Positions 33,451-45,169 of a stretch of DNA of 64,000 bases are shown here, one piece after another. This DNA is from Porphyra umbilicalis (Eukaryota > Rhodophyta > Bangiophyceae > Bangiales > Bangiaceae), in the NCBI GenBank assembly GCA_002049455.2, contig KV918906.1, forward strand, positions 62,001 through 126,000, in the 5' to 3' direction. Each line of letters begins with the position of its first letter. Position 1 is the stretch's first letter. Made by a program: the position numbers and the translations under genes. The notes beneath the pieces were generated by a model that saw nothing but the letters and a program-made list of their open reading frames with translations, searched no databases and was not told the origin of the DNA.

Positions 33451-35821
33451 GCGTAGAGGCGAGGTCGGCGGCGCTCGAACTTCCCAGACGAGCAAGCCGC
33501 ACGCATTGACAGGCTGCATCCGCTTTGACGCCTTCGGCTGGCCGTGCGAGTACAGACATGCCGCGAGCCGCCACGGACGCCGGGTTCTGCTCCATGATGC
33601 CATTCTTCTTCCGAAGATTGACTGGGCGCTCCACGTCGGCCCACTTGACCTCCTCGCTGCGGCAGATGTACATGGCTTGCAGCGCAGCTGACACCTCTGC
33701 GATCATCGCCCCGTCGAAACCGTCCACGGGCCGCTCATAAGCTCAATTTCCGTCTGCGCAGCTTCCTTCTTCGACTTCCAAATCCATGCCGTTGTCCAGC
33801 ACTGTCCGTGCGACGCCCGCGACGCCTGACGGCGCCCTGCCAAGACCTCCATCATGTGCAGGGAAGTTGAGCCCTCAAGAGCGCGAGCCTCCCCGTGACA
33901 CGACGGGGGTGCCCTGGGGCGCCTTCAGCGCCGTCTGCCCTGGGCCATTGAGAGGAGGTGGAGTAAGTGCGGGGGAGGAGGGAGCACTGGATGCGGATGA
34001 AGCGGGAGGCAAGAGGGTGGTGACAAGCCAACTTCGAGGGGGTCGCGTTGTGGAATCCATGGACGCCAGAAAATCTCCAGGACACGACGGCAATACGGAC
34101 GCTAGGCCCCGAGCAAAGAGGTCTATAGGGAAGAGGAAGACGTGGCCGATGTCAGACGCAGTAGGGGCCGCCACGAGAAAGACGAGGCATACGCCAACGA
34201 CTACCTGGCAAGTACAGTCACTGGTGCGCTCGATTGGCGCGTCATGCGAGTGCGTATGGGAATCAGCGGTCTATCAATTAGAAAGAAACGCGACATGGAA
34301 AATGCGCGCGTTTATTGCTGATCCCCAAAATTCGTCCACCGAGACTGGCTTTCAGACGGACTTTCTCCACCAATCAGACACACCCCTTGAACAGAGATAG
34401 AGCTGGTGGATGAATGTCAAAGACCAGCATGTTCATGCCGCTCTATCCTCGAGAGTGCTGGACCCCACGATTGGTGGTCATTGGATGTTGTGGGTAAGGA
34501 GGGCAGAGCCGGGATGGGTTGATGCATCCCGGCTCTGCCAATTCTACCCAGCTGGATCTCGAGTCCGAGTGCGCCAGGGGCCTCGCGGCACGGCGCAGGT
34601 CCTATTTGGGCGAGCACGGCATCGATGCTTGTACTATGGGATAGAGGGAGCGGAAGGGAGACAGTGCGCAGGCAAAGAGGCGTGTGGAGCGGCGGCTACC
34701 CCTGTATCTGCCGAATACGGCAGCGTGTGCGAGCGGGACGATGCGCTCGCCAGCAGGTAGGCCAAGATTTTCTCCGGGCCGCTGACCCGTCATCCTGGGT
34801 AACAGTGCATGACACTACGAAGAGAGCGTCCGCAAGTGGTTTTCTTAAGGGCATCGACACCGACGAGACCTCACAAGGCTTTCAAGTGCACAGAGCCCGC
34901 CGCCCCCCAAGCGTCTGGTTCTGTGAACCACGTTTCGTACTGGATTCGTGGGCTCCATCCTCTTGTTGCCCGTCTCACACTCTCTGGGTGCGAGGAAAAG
35001 TCGGATTCGTCAGACAACGAAGATTTAGGGGACCTGAGGGGGTGTCTTGACGAAACTGTGGTGCACCCGATCGGAAGGGTAGTGCATGAACAGCGCCTGA
35101 GAGGCCCAGGGCCCTCGAGCTGCCCCATATGCTCGGCTGAGCTTCTAAGCTGCAAATTATATTTGGCGTGCCGCATCCCCCGACTTTATGGGACAGCGGC
35201 CCATCTTGCGATCCTTCCAAGAAACATGTGTCAGCTCGGCCGGCAGCAGCGGCCTCATGGCTGCATGCAGGGGAAGGCCTCGGTGGATTTCGGAGTTGTC
35301 ACGCGACTGACGAGGCGTTGATCATGTCGCGTTATATGCAGCGATGGGCCGCTTGAGGCGGCTGGTACGAATCTCCAGGCCAAGCTTCTGATGATCTGCC
35401 AGAAAAGGAAGACACAAAGTCAAAAGAAAGAGAATTTTGCCCCATTGTCTCAGCTTTTTCCGTTTCAGAATTACATATCAGTGCAAACAAGCGCCAAGTA
35501 AGCGAATCGAGAATGAGAAAGACTCGACTCCGGCCTCATGATCTGGCTTTGCGGCCGCACCATTCACTGTCGGCGTCCAGCTGCGTGTACCGCTCCACGC
35601 AGTGTCCTGCAATCAACTTGCCCCAACACCAGTGACCCACCTGCTTTGTGCCTTTACTCGCAGTGTACTCTCCGCTGGATAGTGTGACTGGCTGCTGCTC
35701 CCTTTGCCGCGTCCCGATTTTCCCACGACCGCACTACTCGAACCTGTGACCTCTCTGCACATCGCTTACTGGGCTTTGGCCAGCAGTTGGGCCAGATACT
35801 TGCGTTTGCCCCCCCGTCCCC
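33451..35821. other. Gene-poor stretch with one exon-like frame
   Basis: No gene can be supported. A minus-strand frame at about 33377-33727 (GFDGAMIAEVSAALQAMYIC, then EVKWADVERPVNLRKKNGIM) reads like coding sequence but has no ATG and no recognisable family. Another minus-strand frame (33875-34174) is Pro/Ser-rich. A strong hairpin at 34502-34539 is listed separately. The remainder shows only short frames. Confidence 0.4.
34502..34539. repeat. Strong hairpin, 15-bp perfect arms
   Basis: GGCAGAGCCGGGATG is followed, after 8 bases, by its exact reverse complement. Just outside, GGGTA and TACCC extend the symmetry with a few unpaired bases. If transcribed it would form a very stable stem-loop. 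No gene lies across it, so its role is unknown. Confidence 0.75.
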
Positions 35822-37805
35822 ATGAAGAGGATGGCTACTCACGTGCTGGAGGCTGTGTTCCGCCTCTTGGCGTTCCGTCCCGGCCAACTGGAGGCCATAC
35901 TTGATGTCCTTCGCAAAGGCCAAAGGCCCAAGAGCCTGCTTTGTACCGTGGCCACGGGGTCGGGAAATATGAGTCCTGTTTCGCTTGCTGCCCTTGCTTC
36001 CCAGGTGACAGTAGGGTCCCGCACACTGGTATGTCGACGTGCTGCGCCCTGGCTGTATACTGAGTCGTTGAGGTGTCACATTCTTCCATGCGAGCGGCAC
36101 ACTGTGACAGACGCTCGTCTTTCGTGTGTGCTGTGTGGTGCCTTTGACAAGGCCCACACATGGCTTTCGTGTCATAAATGGCGACCGGCGATGGTGCATG
36201 CCTCAGCGCGCCTCCCACCCTCCCCGCGACTTGCTCTGACGGCTACCTTGCGGAGCGACGCGGAGCCGCCGTTGCTTCGGACACTCGGCATGATTGGGGC
36301 TGTTGTTTCTCGGCATCCATTTTTCAGGGCCAATTTATGTCTCCGCGTCGAGCACCGGCCGTTGCCTTCGTTGCCAGCTGCAGATAGCAGCGCGACCCGC
36401 ACAGTGCAAAACGAAGAGGACCATCGCGTTCGTCGGGCTTTGCACCTTGGCGTTGATGCTGCCCGCCTCCGACGAAATGGGATCATTTACGGGCGCCTCA
36501 GGGACGCAGCCTACCTGGCGGGGCGCCTCCACGCCAGCTACACAGCCATGCCAGAGCTTCATGACGCGGGGGCTGTGTGTTTGCCCTAGCATGCGGGCCG
36601 AGAAGATCGGAGGACTGTCGAGCAGGCCTTTGCTGCGAGGCGGGGCGTCATCGTTGTTGCCACTGTGGCATTTGGGTTGGGTATCAACTCCCCGGCGGTG
36701 AGGAGCATTGTGTATATGGTACGTGCCACAAGCTTCTCCTTCTGTTGTCTGTATCGCACTCTATTTCTCTTCACTTATGGCGCTTTCGCTGTCATTTGCC
36801 CATTGGTTTTTATATTACTCGCCTCTGTTGCTCCAGTTCAAATACTGATCTGGCTGTTTAGACGGCGCCCGACTCCATTGACATGTACGCGCAACAAATT
36901 GGTCGATCCGGCCGCGATGGAAATGTCTCACAATGCTATTTATTTTACAACCCACTGGACCTTTCCTCCCGGCGTCGCGTTGCTCCTGAGAGGGCTGTAC
37001 TGCTTAAGGACGTACAGGCTGGCTGTAATGTTCTAATGCAACATCTTTGCCCGTCTGCCACCGCCTTCGTGGACGGAACCGCGCTCAGTGCGGCCGGCAT
37101 CGCGGCGCAACACGCGCCGGTCGTGTTGGACGCGGTCGTGTCGGCGTCGCTCTTCGAAGTCGGAGAACGGACATCCTCGCACGTTGTCGTGTGCCGAGGT
37201 CGTGCTTCGGGGTGTTCGCCCTCGTCCCTGTCCGGTTATAGCGCGCACTTTCTTTAACACGTGCTATCGCCTATCTTCTATGGCAATTTTGTTCTTCGCC
37301 AGGAGCTGGATGGCAGATGTGGCAAGCGACGAGCACTTTGCGGGCTACGGGATGTGGGCAACAAGAGCAGTCAAAGCCGCCGTGGAAGAGCTTGGCGCGT
37401 TGGGTGTTGTGGGAAACAACATTGAGTGGGGCGGTTCGTTTTTTCTTGTGCGATGCTTACGTCACGAGGCCGTAACGCGGTCAGAGATGGTCCCGATCTG
37501 GGATGCTTCGCATAACAACCACTTGGTGACAATGAGGGGATTGGAAGAAGTTTCTTCCTTTTTTGATGACGCGCGTACTTTCCTGTCGCTTCGCTTGAGT
37601 GTGCTGTTTGGCAGTGACGAGGGTGCTGAAGTATCCTCATTGTGTCACTGTTATGTTTGCAGCCCGACGTGTCCCTCGCTTGGGTGAGTAGTACATCAAT
37701 AATTTCAAAAATGTTCATTATCTTGCGCGCCCACATTCATCTTATTATCAGTTGCACACAGGCGCGGCCACCTCCCGCTTTATCGCTGATGACGGCGACG
37801 GCGGC
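35822..37805 (+). pseudogene. RecQ-family DNA helicase relic
   Basis: RecQ motifs appear in order on the plus strand. Residues 1-25 contain the RecQ motif 0 (FRLLAFRPGQLEAILDVL). Motif I is ATGSGNMS instead of TGSGKS and motif II is DKAH instead of DEAH, and the stretch between them is short. Motif III region is LALTAT, motif IV GIIYGR, motif V VATVAFGLGINSPAVR. A GT-AG intron (36719-36861) separates motif V from motif VI (YAQQIGRSGRDGNVSQCYLF). Further exon-like pieces near 37305-37684 end in a zinc-site-like CHCYVC. Exon 1 has a premature TAG at 36587-36589 exactly where the family has the Tyr of YHAG; otherwise frame 35822-36718 is continuous. Loss of the Walker A Lys and the DEAH Glu means no ATPase is expected. 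The well-kept motifs V and VI suggest fairly recent decay. Confidence 0.8.
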
Positions 37806-39120
37806 ACCCACTAAAGACTTCGCGTAGGCAGCAGACTTTTGCGTCGGTGACACCCCTAGTTGAGGTGGCTCCTCTGGATCTGAACATTACACACCACGTG
37901 CTTAAATGTGACAGGCCCTGAGTTATTTGGAACGTGTACCAAATAAAGCGGCATCTGCGGGGAATGAGGGGGGGAGCCGCCCAACCGGCTGTACCAGGCT
38001 CGTGGCAGCCTTCGAATTACGTGTGCATAGTTTCAACGAAATTCTCATCTTCAGGGCCACTGCTCCATGCCAAAGAACGCAGGAGAAAGAAGAACAGACC
38101 CATCATCCTTGGCAACCTGACTAGACAAACAGTACAGCATAGACAGCGAAAAAACCCCGTTGTTGAACCACAAGAATCCTTTAAACTGATCAGGAGCATG
38201 ATGGAGAGGCATCAGGTCGTGGTTGTGGGCCCTGCTACGGATTAACAACGATGGCTACTACAAACCAGCACTGCAAGTGCACTGAGCGCCTTGGGTGGCT
38301 GTAGTATTGGATCCATGACATATGTGTGGCGTGCAGGCTGTAAGAATCCTCTCTAGGACAGTGCTAGGAGGCGGGGATGCAAGAGATGAAAGAGAATGTC
38401 CGGAGAGCAACGACCGATTTTGCTGTGCACGATGAAGATGCACTGCGAGTCTGACCTCTGAGCGGCCAAAGGCAGGACACGCTTCCACTTTTTGACACGT
38501 GTTTGGACAAATCTCATTATGTCCGGGAAAATGCTGATGGAACTCTACTGACCAATGGGATGATAAAATTGAATTGCTCGGCGAATAGGAGGCTTAGAAA
38601 CCCAGAGGAGCCCATACACTGGGACTTACCTAGGGGTGGTGACATCTGCGAACTGACCCGCGGATGGCGGCGTGACGCGTCCCTCGCCATGCTGTGGACC
38701 GTGCCTCCACGACGAGCCTCCTTGCCGTCCGCAACCGCCCATTTAGTCTCGACCACCTCCAATCGCGTCGCGCCCTTTTCCTACTGGCGCACCTGCACCT
38801 CTTCACTTCCTCCACCGACACCCCCCGAGCACGAGCGGCCGCAGCTGGTCTTTTAAGTCGTGGCGGCGCGGGCCACGGCGGCCGCCAACGAGCGCGGCCG
38901 CCCACGTCGGGGTGGCTGAGGAAAGGGGGCCGTTGTCCACGGCAGGCGGCAGCGACAACAGTGACAGGCGGCGGCTACGCAGCAACGGAGGCTGCGGCGG
39001 CTGCAGCGACGGCGGCGGCGGCAGTGGCGGCGGCGCAGCCGGCGCCGGCCGGCCGTGCCGCTGACTGCCATGACCAGCTCGCTGTATGGCGCGCGGTGGA
39101 AACTCGACGCGGCTTTCCTC
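37806..39120. other. Gene-poor stretch before copy 3
   Basis: No supported gene. The first part has even composition. The last 450 bases are GC-rich with an Ala tract in a plus frame (about 38960-39060) and resemble a fragment of host coding sequence cut off at the left end of the hAT-like element. Confidence 0.45.
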
Positions 39121-40251
39121 CAGGGGCTCTCCTGAGTCAATGGGACTCTGATATAATGGATAAATATACTCGGATGTACTCATGTTCAAAAAGAACAAGC
39201 CCGATTTTACGTACTATTATCTGAATGATACCTTCGTTTGATGGCTCCAAAGCGGATAAAAGCAAGTCCAATGATTTAGCATGCGCGGGATGCAGGCAAC
39301 CAACTTCATGAGGAACTTCACTCGCCAGGCGCCTCACAATGCTCAAAGTCGGGACTGAGAACGCAGGTTATAAGTTCGAGAAGTGCCGAACAGTCGTGAG
39401 CCAACTCACAGCCGATCGCCGACAGTAAACAGTTCTGATAAACGTCGCGCGCGGCCGCTCATGGAGGGTCCACAAATATCAGAACGAGTATCAAGACGAA
39501 AGGCTAACCGAAATACCAAGATGGACACCAAAGCCGAAGCTCCTGGCCTCACATTGACTCTAGCCAGCTCACTGCTCGTCATGGTCTTGTGTGGGCCGCG
39601 TTCACAACTTGGACCACAACCCGCTCTTTGCTTTTTCTTGGCAACACGCCTTGAAAGTACATCCTTCCGCACGTACTTGTTCGAAGTTTTCATATATTCT
39701 GGATTAGGGTTGCTCAGAACGCCCGGGGCGTCGTTAAGGGCGTCGTTAAGGGCGTCACCAGGGCGTCATTTGGGCGTCGTGCGCCCCTAACGCCCCAACT
39801 CAAAAGGGCGTCAACAAGGCGTCGCGAAGAGGAAGTTTTCAGGGGGGTCCACATGATCCAGCAGGTGGCGTCTGTGCACCTTGGTTGGGGACAGGCACCC
39901 AGTCTGGACACAAAAATGAGATATGAGAGCGCGATATGGGTGCTACTCGAACGATATGGCGAATATTGAGGGTGCTACTTGGGGCGTCGTGAGGGCGTTT
40001 TGGCTGCCTAATGGGGCGTCAGTAAGGCGTCATATCCATCGCGCGCCCCTGACGCCCCCGAAATAGGGGCGTCGTGTGCAACCCTATTCTGGTTAGAATC
40101 CGTATTCTTTTTCATATCCTTCTTGTACTGGCTGCGGATATGTATCTCATCCGTATTCGAGAAATTGCGGCAGAAGTCTTATCTGATTCAAAAATTGCTG
40201 GTGTCGAGTATATCTGAGTGGTCACAATCTTGGCATGTTCAGAAGCCCCTG
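39121..40251 (+). mobile_element. hAT-like non-autonomous element, copy 3 (with nested MITE)
   Basis: Ends read CAGGGGCTCTCCTGAG at 39121 and, inverted, CAGGGGCTTCTGAAC at 40251. The flanks are CTTTCCTC (39113-39120) and CTTGCCTC (40252-40259), an 8-bp target duplication with one mismatch. Without the nested insert (39705-40086 plus its duplicated target) the element is about 741 bases, matching copy 2. It aligns with copies 1 and 2 along its whole length, including the shared open frame (from GTG 39383 to the nested insertion). It has no transposase domain. Confidence 0.87.
39705..40086. mobile_element. 382-bp hAT MITE nested in copy 3
   Basis: The inverted ends are TAGGGTTGCTCAGAACGCCC on the left and the inverse of TAGGGTTGCACACGACGCCC on the right. 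Flanks are TTCTGGAT and TTCTGGTT, an 8-bp target duplication with one change. Inside, many GGCGTC motifs stand in tandem near the left end and inverted near the right end, like the subterminal binding sites of hAT transposases. It has no coding capacity. Removing it restores the alignment of copy 3 with copies 1 and 2, which proves insertion. Confidence 0.88.
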
Positions 40252-43200
40252 CTTGCCTCCCACCCGCGTCCAACACCGTGAAGGCGCGGTGGCTGGGGGC
40301 CCTGACCTCGCAGCCGGCGTCGCGTACCCTCCCACAGTACCGGCCTGCGGCGACGCGACGGCGCTGCCGCCACGCGCCGCCAAGCTCGCAGTGTCGTCGC
40401 CCTCCTGTGCAGTACGCGCCTCATCGCAGGCTGTACGGGCCCAAACACGCCGCCGGGACATGTCAGAGCGGGAGCGCACCAAACGTCCGGTCCTGCGTCC
40501 GCAACGGCAGCCGACGGTGGAGCGTCGGCGCCTGTTCCGTCCCCCAGCGCATCATCGCCGCACGCGGAGTCCCCGCCGCGGACGGACGAGCTTTCCCAGG
40601 TGGCGTCGTCAACCGGGGGGGAGGCGGGCGCGGCACATTTTTGCCGCACGGGGGCCGGGCGCACGCCGATCATCAATGGCTGATTTCTTTGCAGCCGGGC
40701 GCGCGCGAGCGCAGCTAGGTCTTGGCGGTGGCGGAAGGGGGGGCATGCCAGTTGCCCGTCGACCGCCGCGCCGACGACCGCGCATGCCGTGATCGAAGCG
40801 CCCAAGACGACCACAACCACGACGATAACGACCCCGCACCCCCCCGAAACGGACGCTTTCCCGCATGGAAACGCCTCTGCCGTGCCATCGGCGCCCGCAG
40901 ACGTCCTGACGGGGACGGCTGGGGCTCCTTCGCCGGCGCTGCCGCACAGCGCCACGGCCGACTCGGAGTCTGCTCCTGACTAGGTGGTTGACGCCTAGGC
41001 GTCGCCGGTGTGGTCGCCGCCGCCGGCAGTGATGGTGAGTGACAAAGCCGGTCTCCCGCAGCTGCTGATGTCGCCGTTGGGAGGGGCGAGAACAACTCTC
41101 CCTTTGCGGCAGGCGGGAAGGAGATCGCTGAGCACCCGGCGATAGAGAGGTCGCCGCCGACACCGCGCCGCACACCTCGCCCCCCTCCAGCTTGCCCTCG
41201 ATGACGCCGCCCCCGACGACACCTCTCTTCCTGACGACGTCTTCGTCCATTTCGCCATTGATGCCATCAGTGCCGACGCCCGCCGCGCTCGTCGCGCCGC
41301 TCATCGTCAAGTGTACGGCGGCGACTGGCAACCGCTCGTCGCCCGCGACGTCGCCGCCGCGCGGCACTGCGCCGACCTCACGGTCCGACTCGCGGCAGCG
41401 CGGGCATTGACAAGGGCGCTTGCTATCTCTTCCTCGGTCGATTTTACCGGCGCTGCCGGGGGTGGCGGCTTCAGTTCCGCCGCCGTTGTGCCGCCGCCCC
41501 GGCCGGAGACGTCTTCAACGCGGGAGAGCGGGTGCCCCATGACCATGTCGCCAGGGGGTGGCGGTAACGCCATTAACTCGCCGGTGTTGGCGAGCGGCCG
41601 GGAGGGGGCGAGCACAACTCGCCCTTGATGGCAGGGGGGAGAAGGGACGCCGACTGCCTGACGGTGCTGGTGGTCACTGTCACGACCGCACCCGCCCACT
41701 CCCTCCGAATGGCCAGCTCGGAAACGTCGCTGTGGTCCACGACGCAGCAGACCGCCTTATCGCCGCCGCTACCTGCGCTTTCGTCGAAGATGCGGACGTC
41801 GACGCCCACGCTACTCGCTGCGCCGCCTGTCGTCGAATTGACGGAGGAAGCCGTCGCCCACATGTCCATGGCGGGGACGTCTTGGACGGCACAGCCCGGA
41901 CAGCCCTTGCACGCACTTCGCCTGCCTCGCGGCCGCGCAGGCCGCCGCCGACGACGTTGCCGGCCGCGCAGTTGCCGGCGTCGACGACTGGTTCGTTGTC
42001 GCGCCGTCGCCGGCGCCGTTGCCGACGTGAGGGACAGCCGCTGCCACCACTTCTGCTGCGGCAACAGCCGCCAAGGTCGACGCGCCTCCCGGGGCTTTCC
42101 TCGCCGCCCTCGCGTCGCCGTCGGTCGTCGACGCGGTGGTGGCGTGGGCCACGCTGGACTGAGGTGGCGTCGCGTGCACCGGAAAGGCCCCACGCCCTCC
42201 GCCGGCCGGGGAGTGGGGACCGCGCGCAATCCGCCGTGCTGGCGGGCGCGCCCCCGCCGACAGCGATCCGCCGTCGATGCCACCGAAGCCGCCGCCGGCC
42301 AGGCGGAAAACAGGACCTGGCGGCTCGACCCCCTTCTCACCGATGCGCCCAGTCCCGCCTGTCGCGCCGCCTCTCACTCCCGTCCCCGCCATACTTCCGG
42401 CGCCGTCGCGCAAGCTGCGCGCCGCCAGGTGCCCGGCCGCGGCGTGATTCTTGCCCAGCCCAGCCAAAATGGCCGCCGTACGGTAACGTGGAGCGCAGAC
42501 CACTGCCCCTGGCCATACTCGGCATGCAGCGGGTGCAGCCCTGCAATGATCACCCGCCCCACGGGGCCCGCCTTCGCGGCCACGCCTCCCGACCCGTCAC
42601 TAACCAAAGTGCATGGGTGACGCGGGGGGCTCCGTGGCGACGGGTAGCCACGACACCACAGTGTTCGCCGCGAGGCCGCTGTCCACCGAGCCGTCCGGCG
42701 CCGTAGACGCCTCGCAGATTTCCTCCGAGGCAGTGGCTTTGGACGCCCGCCGACGGTAAGAGCGGTCACAGTCGCTGGAGGAGTCACCGTCGCTACCGAA
42801 AGAAGCACGCAACCCCGACGCGGATGAGAGCGCCGCCATCACCGCCACAAGAGAGCCCGCCAACATTCGGTACTGCCGCGGTCACAGCGTCCGCTTCCGC
42901 CCGCCTGTCGTGGGCTTTGCGGCTGCCCTTGTGCCCTAAGATGGCTTTCCCTCACGTCCCTTGGGCTTGGCCATGGCATTCCGGCTAGGGATGGCGGCGA
43001 GGGCGCACGTTCCCCCAGGCCTCTTCCCTTCGCCCATCGACGTGCAGTGCACTCCGGCCGCCGCCGCCGCGCCAAGCAAGCCTGCCATTGTGGCGAGTGC
43101 GCAATTCACTTCTGGCGTTGCCGCCGCCACCGTGCCGCAACGTCCGAGAAGCCACCCACGCGAAGGCGATGGTTCCACAAGTGGCCGGGTTTCACCGTTG

Positions 43201-43440
43201 CCATCGCCATCGCGGCTGTCGTTGCCGCCGCCTTGGTCTATGCTGCAAACGAACCCGCCCCCCTAGAAGAGGTGAGGTCTGATAGCATCGCTACCCATCC
43301 AGCCACACCCCATACCCCACCTTACCGGCACCAAAAGAGCCGTACACGTCCTTGAAATTGGAGGTGCTATCGAGCACTCGACGGGGACGCCAACAGGGCA
43401 GGAGTAGGCACTGCCAGCGGACGTCGCCGCCAGACGCGAC
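40252..43440. other. GC-rich block with repeats and uncertain frames
   Basis: Many overlapping Ala/Pro/Arg-rich frames occur on both strands. Some minus-strand pieces look protein-like: a hydrophobic stretch GCGVVIVVVVVVLGASITAC at about 40820-40780, and TSSVNSTTGG ... GVDVRIFDES around 41850-41770. A plus-strand frame near 43190-43280 has a membrane-like VAIAIAAVVAAALVYAA. None can be assembled into a gene with a good start. A segment of about 45 bases (GGGAGGGGCGAGAACAACTC at about 41073) recurs with changes at about 41608, suggesting an old local duplication. Confidence 0.35.
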
Positions 43441-43443
43441 GCC

Positions 43444-44499
43444 GTGACGGTGACCGCTCCACACCACGGGGCGGCGACCGCCGTGTGGGCAGCGGCGGTG
43501 ACGGCGGCGGCGGCGGCGGCGGTGATGAGACCGTCAGCAATGACGGCTTCGGCGGCGCGGCGGCCACCGCCGGCGCACATCACGGCCTCGTCGAGGGCGC
43601 ACAGCAAGGCCGTTGCTGCGGTGCTTTGCGATGCTGGCCGATGCGCAGCGTCCACCCGACGTCGAAGCCGACACGAACGCCGACGCCACCACCACGGCCG
43701 TGCCAGACCGGACTCATTTCAGCCGTGCGGTGCACATTCTGAGTGGCTGGACTTTGTTGAGATTGCTGTTCTCTCTTGCGACGGGTCGGTGATGTGGCCG
43801 CTATTACCGAGGGCACCAATTTGGCATTTGCGTTTGGACCGTGTAGTCATCTCCCTGCACACTGTTCCCACCCGTTGCGCCGCCCTCCCGCTCTTCCAGC
43901 TGCCTGCCGATCAGCGTCGAGTACCCAGATGTGGAGTGCCCGCGGACGTTGAGGACAATCTCTCTCTCGCCCTAACCCCCCCCGCTCTCTGGCGGCTCGA
44001 CCGCCCGTATCGAAGGCCATGGCGGCACCTGACCCTCTTTTTTGGACGCGTCCGCGGCGCGCGATAGGGCACCAACTCGGGGCTGGGCGGCGCCACTGGC
44101 GCCCTGGCAGAAGCCCAGGAGCTCGCCGACCCCCTCCCCGTCGCGGGGCCGACGGCACTGCGAGGCCTCCCCGCACCTGTCGTGGCGGCGCTAAAATCCC
44201 TGACCGTCATCACTGACGAGCCGGCGGTGTAAGGCGCCCTGTTGGGCCTCCCGCTTCCCCCCCTCGCCGCGTTAGCCCGCACCGTGGCAGCGGTGAGCGG
44301 GCTGGCTTTCGCGGTGTTTCCCCGCCAAATGACGTTATCGCTGGCACTCTCGGGCAATGGTGCGGCGGCGGAGCTCGATTTCATGGCCGTGGCCGCCGCC
44401 GCGCCGGCACGGACGGACGTGACAATCACCGACGTGTTTTGCGGAGGGGGATTTGGCGCCTACCGCCTCAACGACGCGCTGGCGACGCTGCCGCAGTGA
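43444..44499 (+). pseudogene. Decayed LRR-like gene
   Basis: One plus-strand frame runs through this region with two premature stops (TAG 44065-44067, TAA 44230-44232). It reads like a leucine-rich, F-box/LRR-type protein: LPRAPIWHLRLDRVVISLHT, ELADPLPVAGPTALRGLPAP, VVAALKSLTVITDEPAV, LPPLAALARTVAAVSGLAFA, and an end at TITDVFCGGGFGAYRLNDAL. LRR proteins of this type act as substrate adaptors or scaffolds. The upstream part is Ala/Arg-rich and the true start is not visible. A second, related-looking locus follows at 45170-46488, so this may be a small tandem family in decay. Confidence 0.45.
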
Positions 44500-45169
44500 C
44501 GGCGCTGACGCTTACTCCCGTCGTGCCGGCGGGCCACGATGTCCCCGATGGCTCTCATGGTCGGGTGGGGTCCGGCACGCGCGTGGCTGCTAAATACCTC
44601 CCGCACGGTGCGGGTGATGATGGGAAAAGAGGCCGTTGACCCGCGGTGGGTGCCAGCGGTGGGAGGAGCGGTGGGCGTCGTAGCTGGGGGGAGGTCGTGA
44701 CGTGCGCGCGCGCGGTAAGCGCACCAGTCACCGCTCGTCCGTGGACGCGGGATGGATGGGGGAGGATTGCATCCGCTGTTTTGGCCCCTTGTCCGATCGT
44801 TGTAGACCGCTGGCTCCTGACGCTGCAGCGGGGATGATCCTGCGCAGGGCGCGGGCGCCCGCGGGTTCGCAGCTGCTGACCTCCCCGCGCTCCTCAGGGA
44901 GCAGGGGCCCCCTGGCGACGCGGCCGCGTCGCCGGCGCACGGGCTTCGGATTGATCATCGGCCGAGCCTCGCGGCCGTGTTGGGCAGCAGGTCTGCCGCC
45001 GCTTGGGTGGTCAACATGTGCGGGCGGTCCCGAGTTGGGCGTCGAGGTGTGGGCGGTGCACTGGCCGCGGGCGGTGCGGCCTGTCTATATCAGTAGATTA
45101 CCGACGGCGTCGGCCACTGCCGCCACCCTCGTTGCCGTCTCCCGTCTCTTCCTGCTTCGTGCCTATCGG
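44500..45169. other. Spacer between the two LRR-like loci
   Basis: The frame of the second locus extends upstream to 44702 from a GTG codon, but this part lacks domain features and may be untranslated or intronic. An in-frame ATG occurs at about 44834. No separate gene is supported. Confidence 0.35.
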
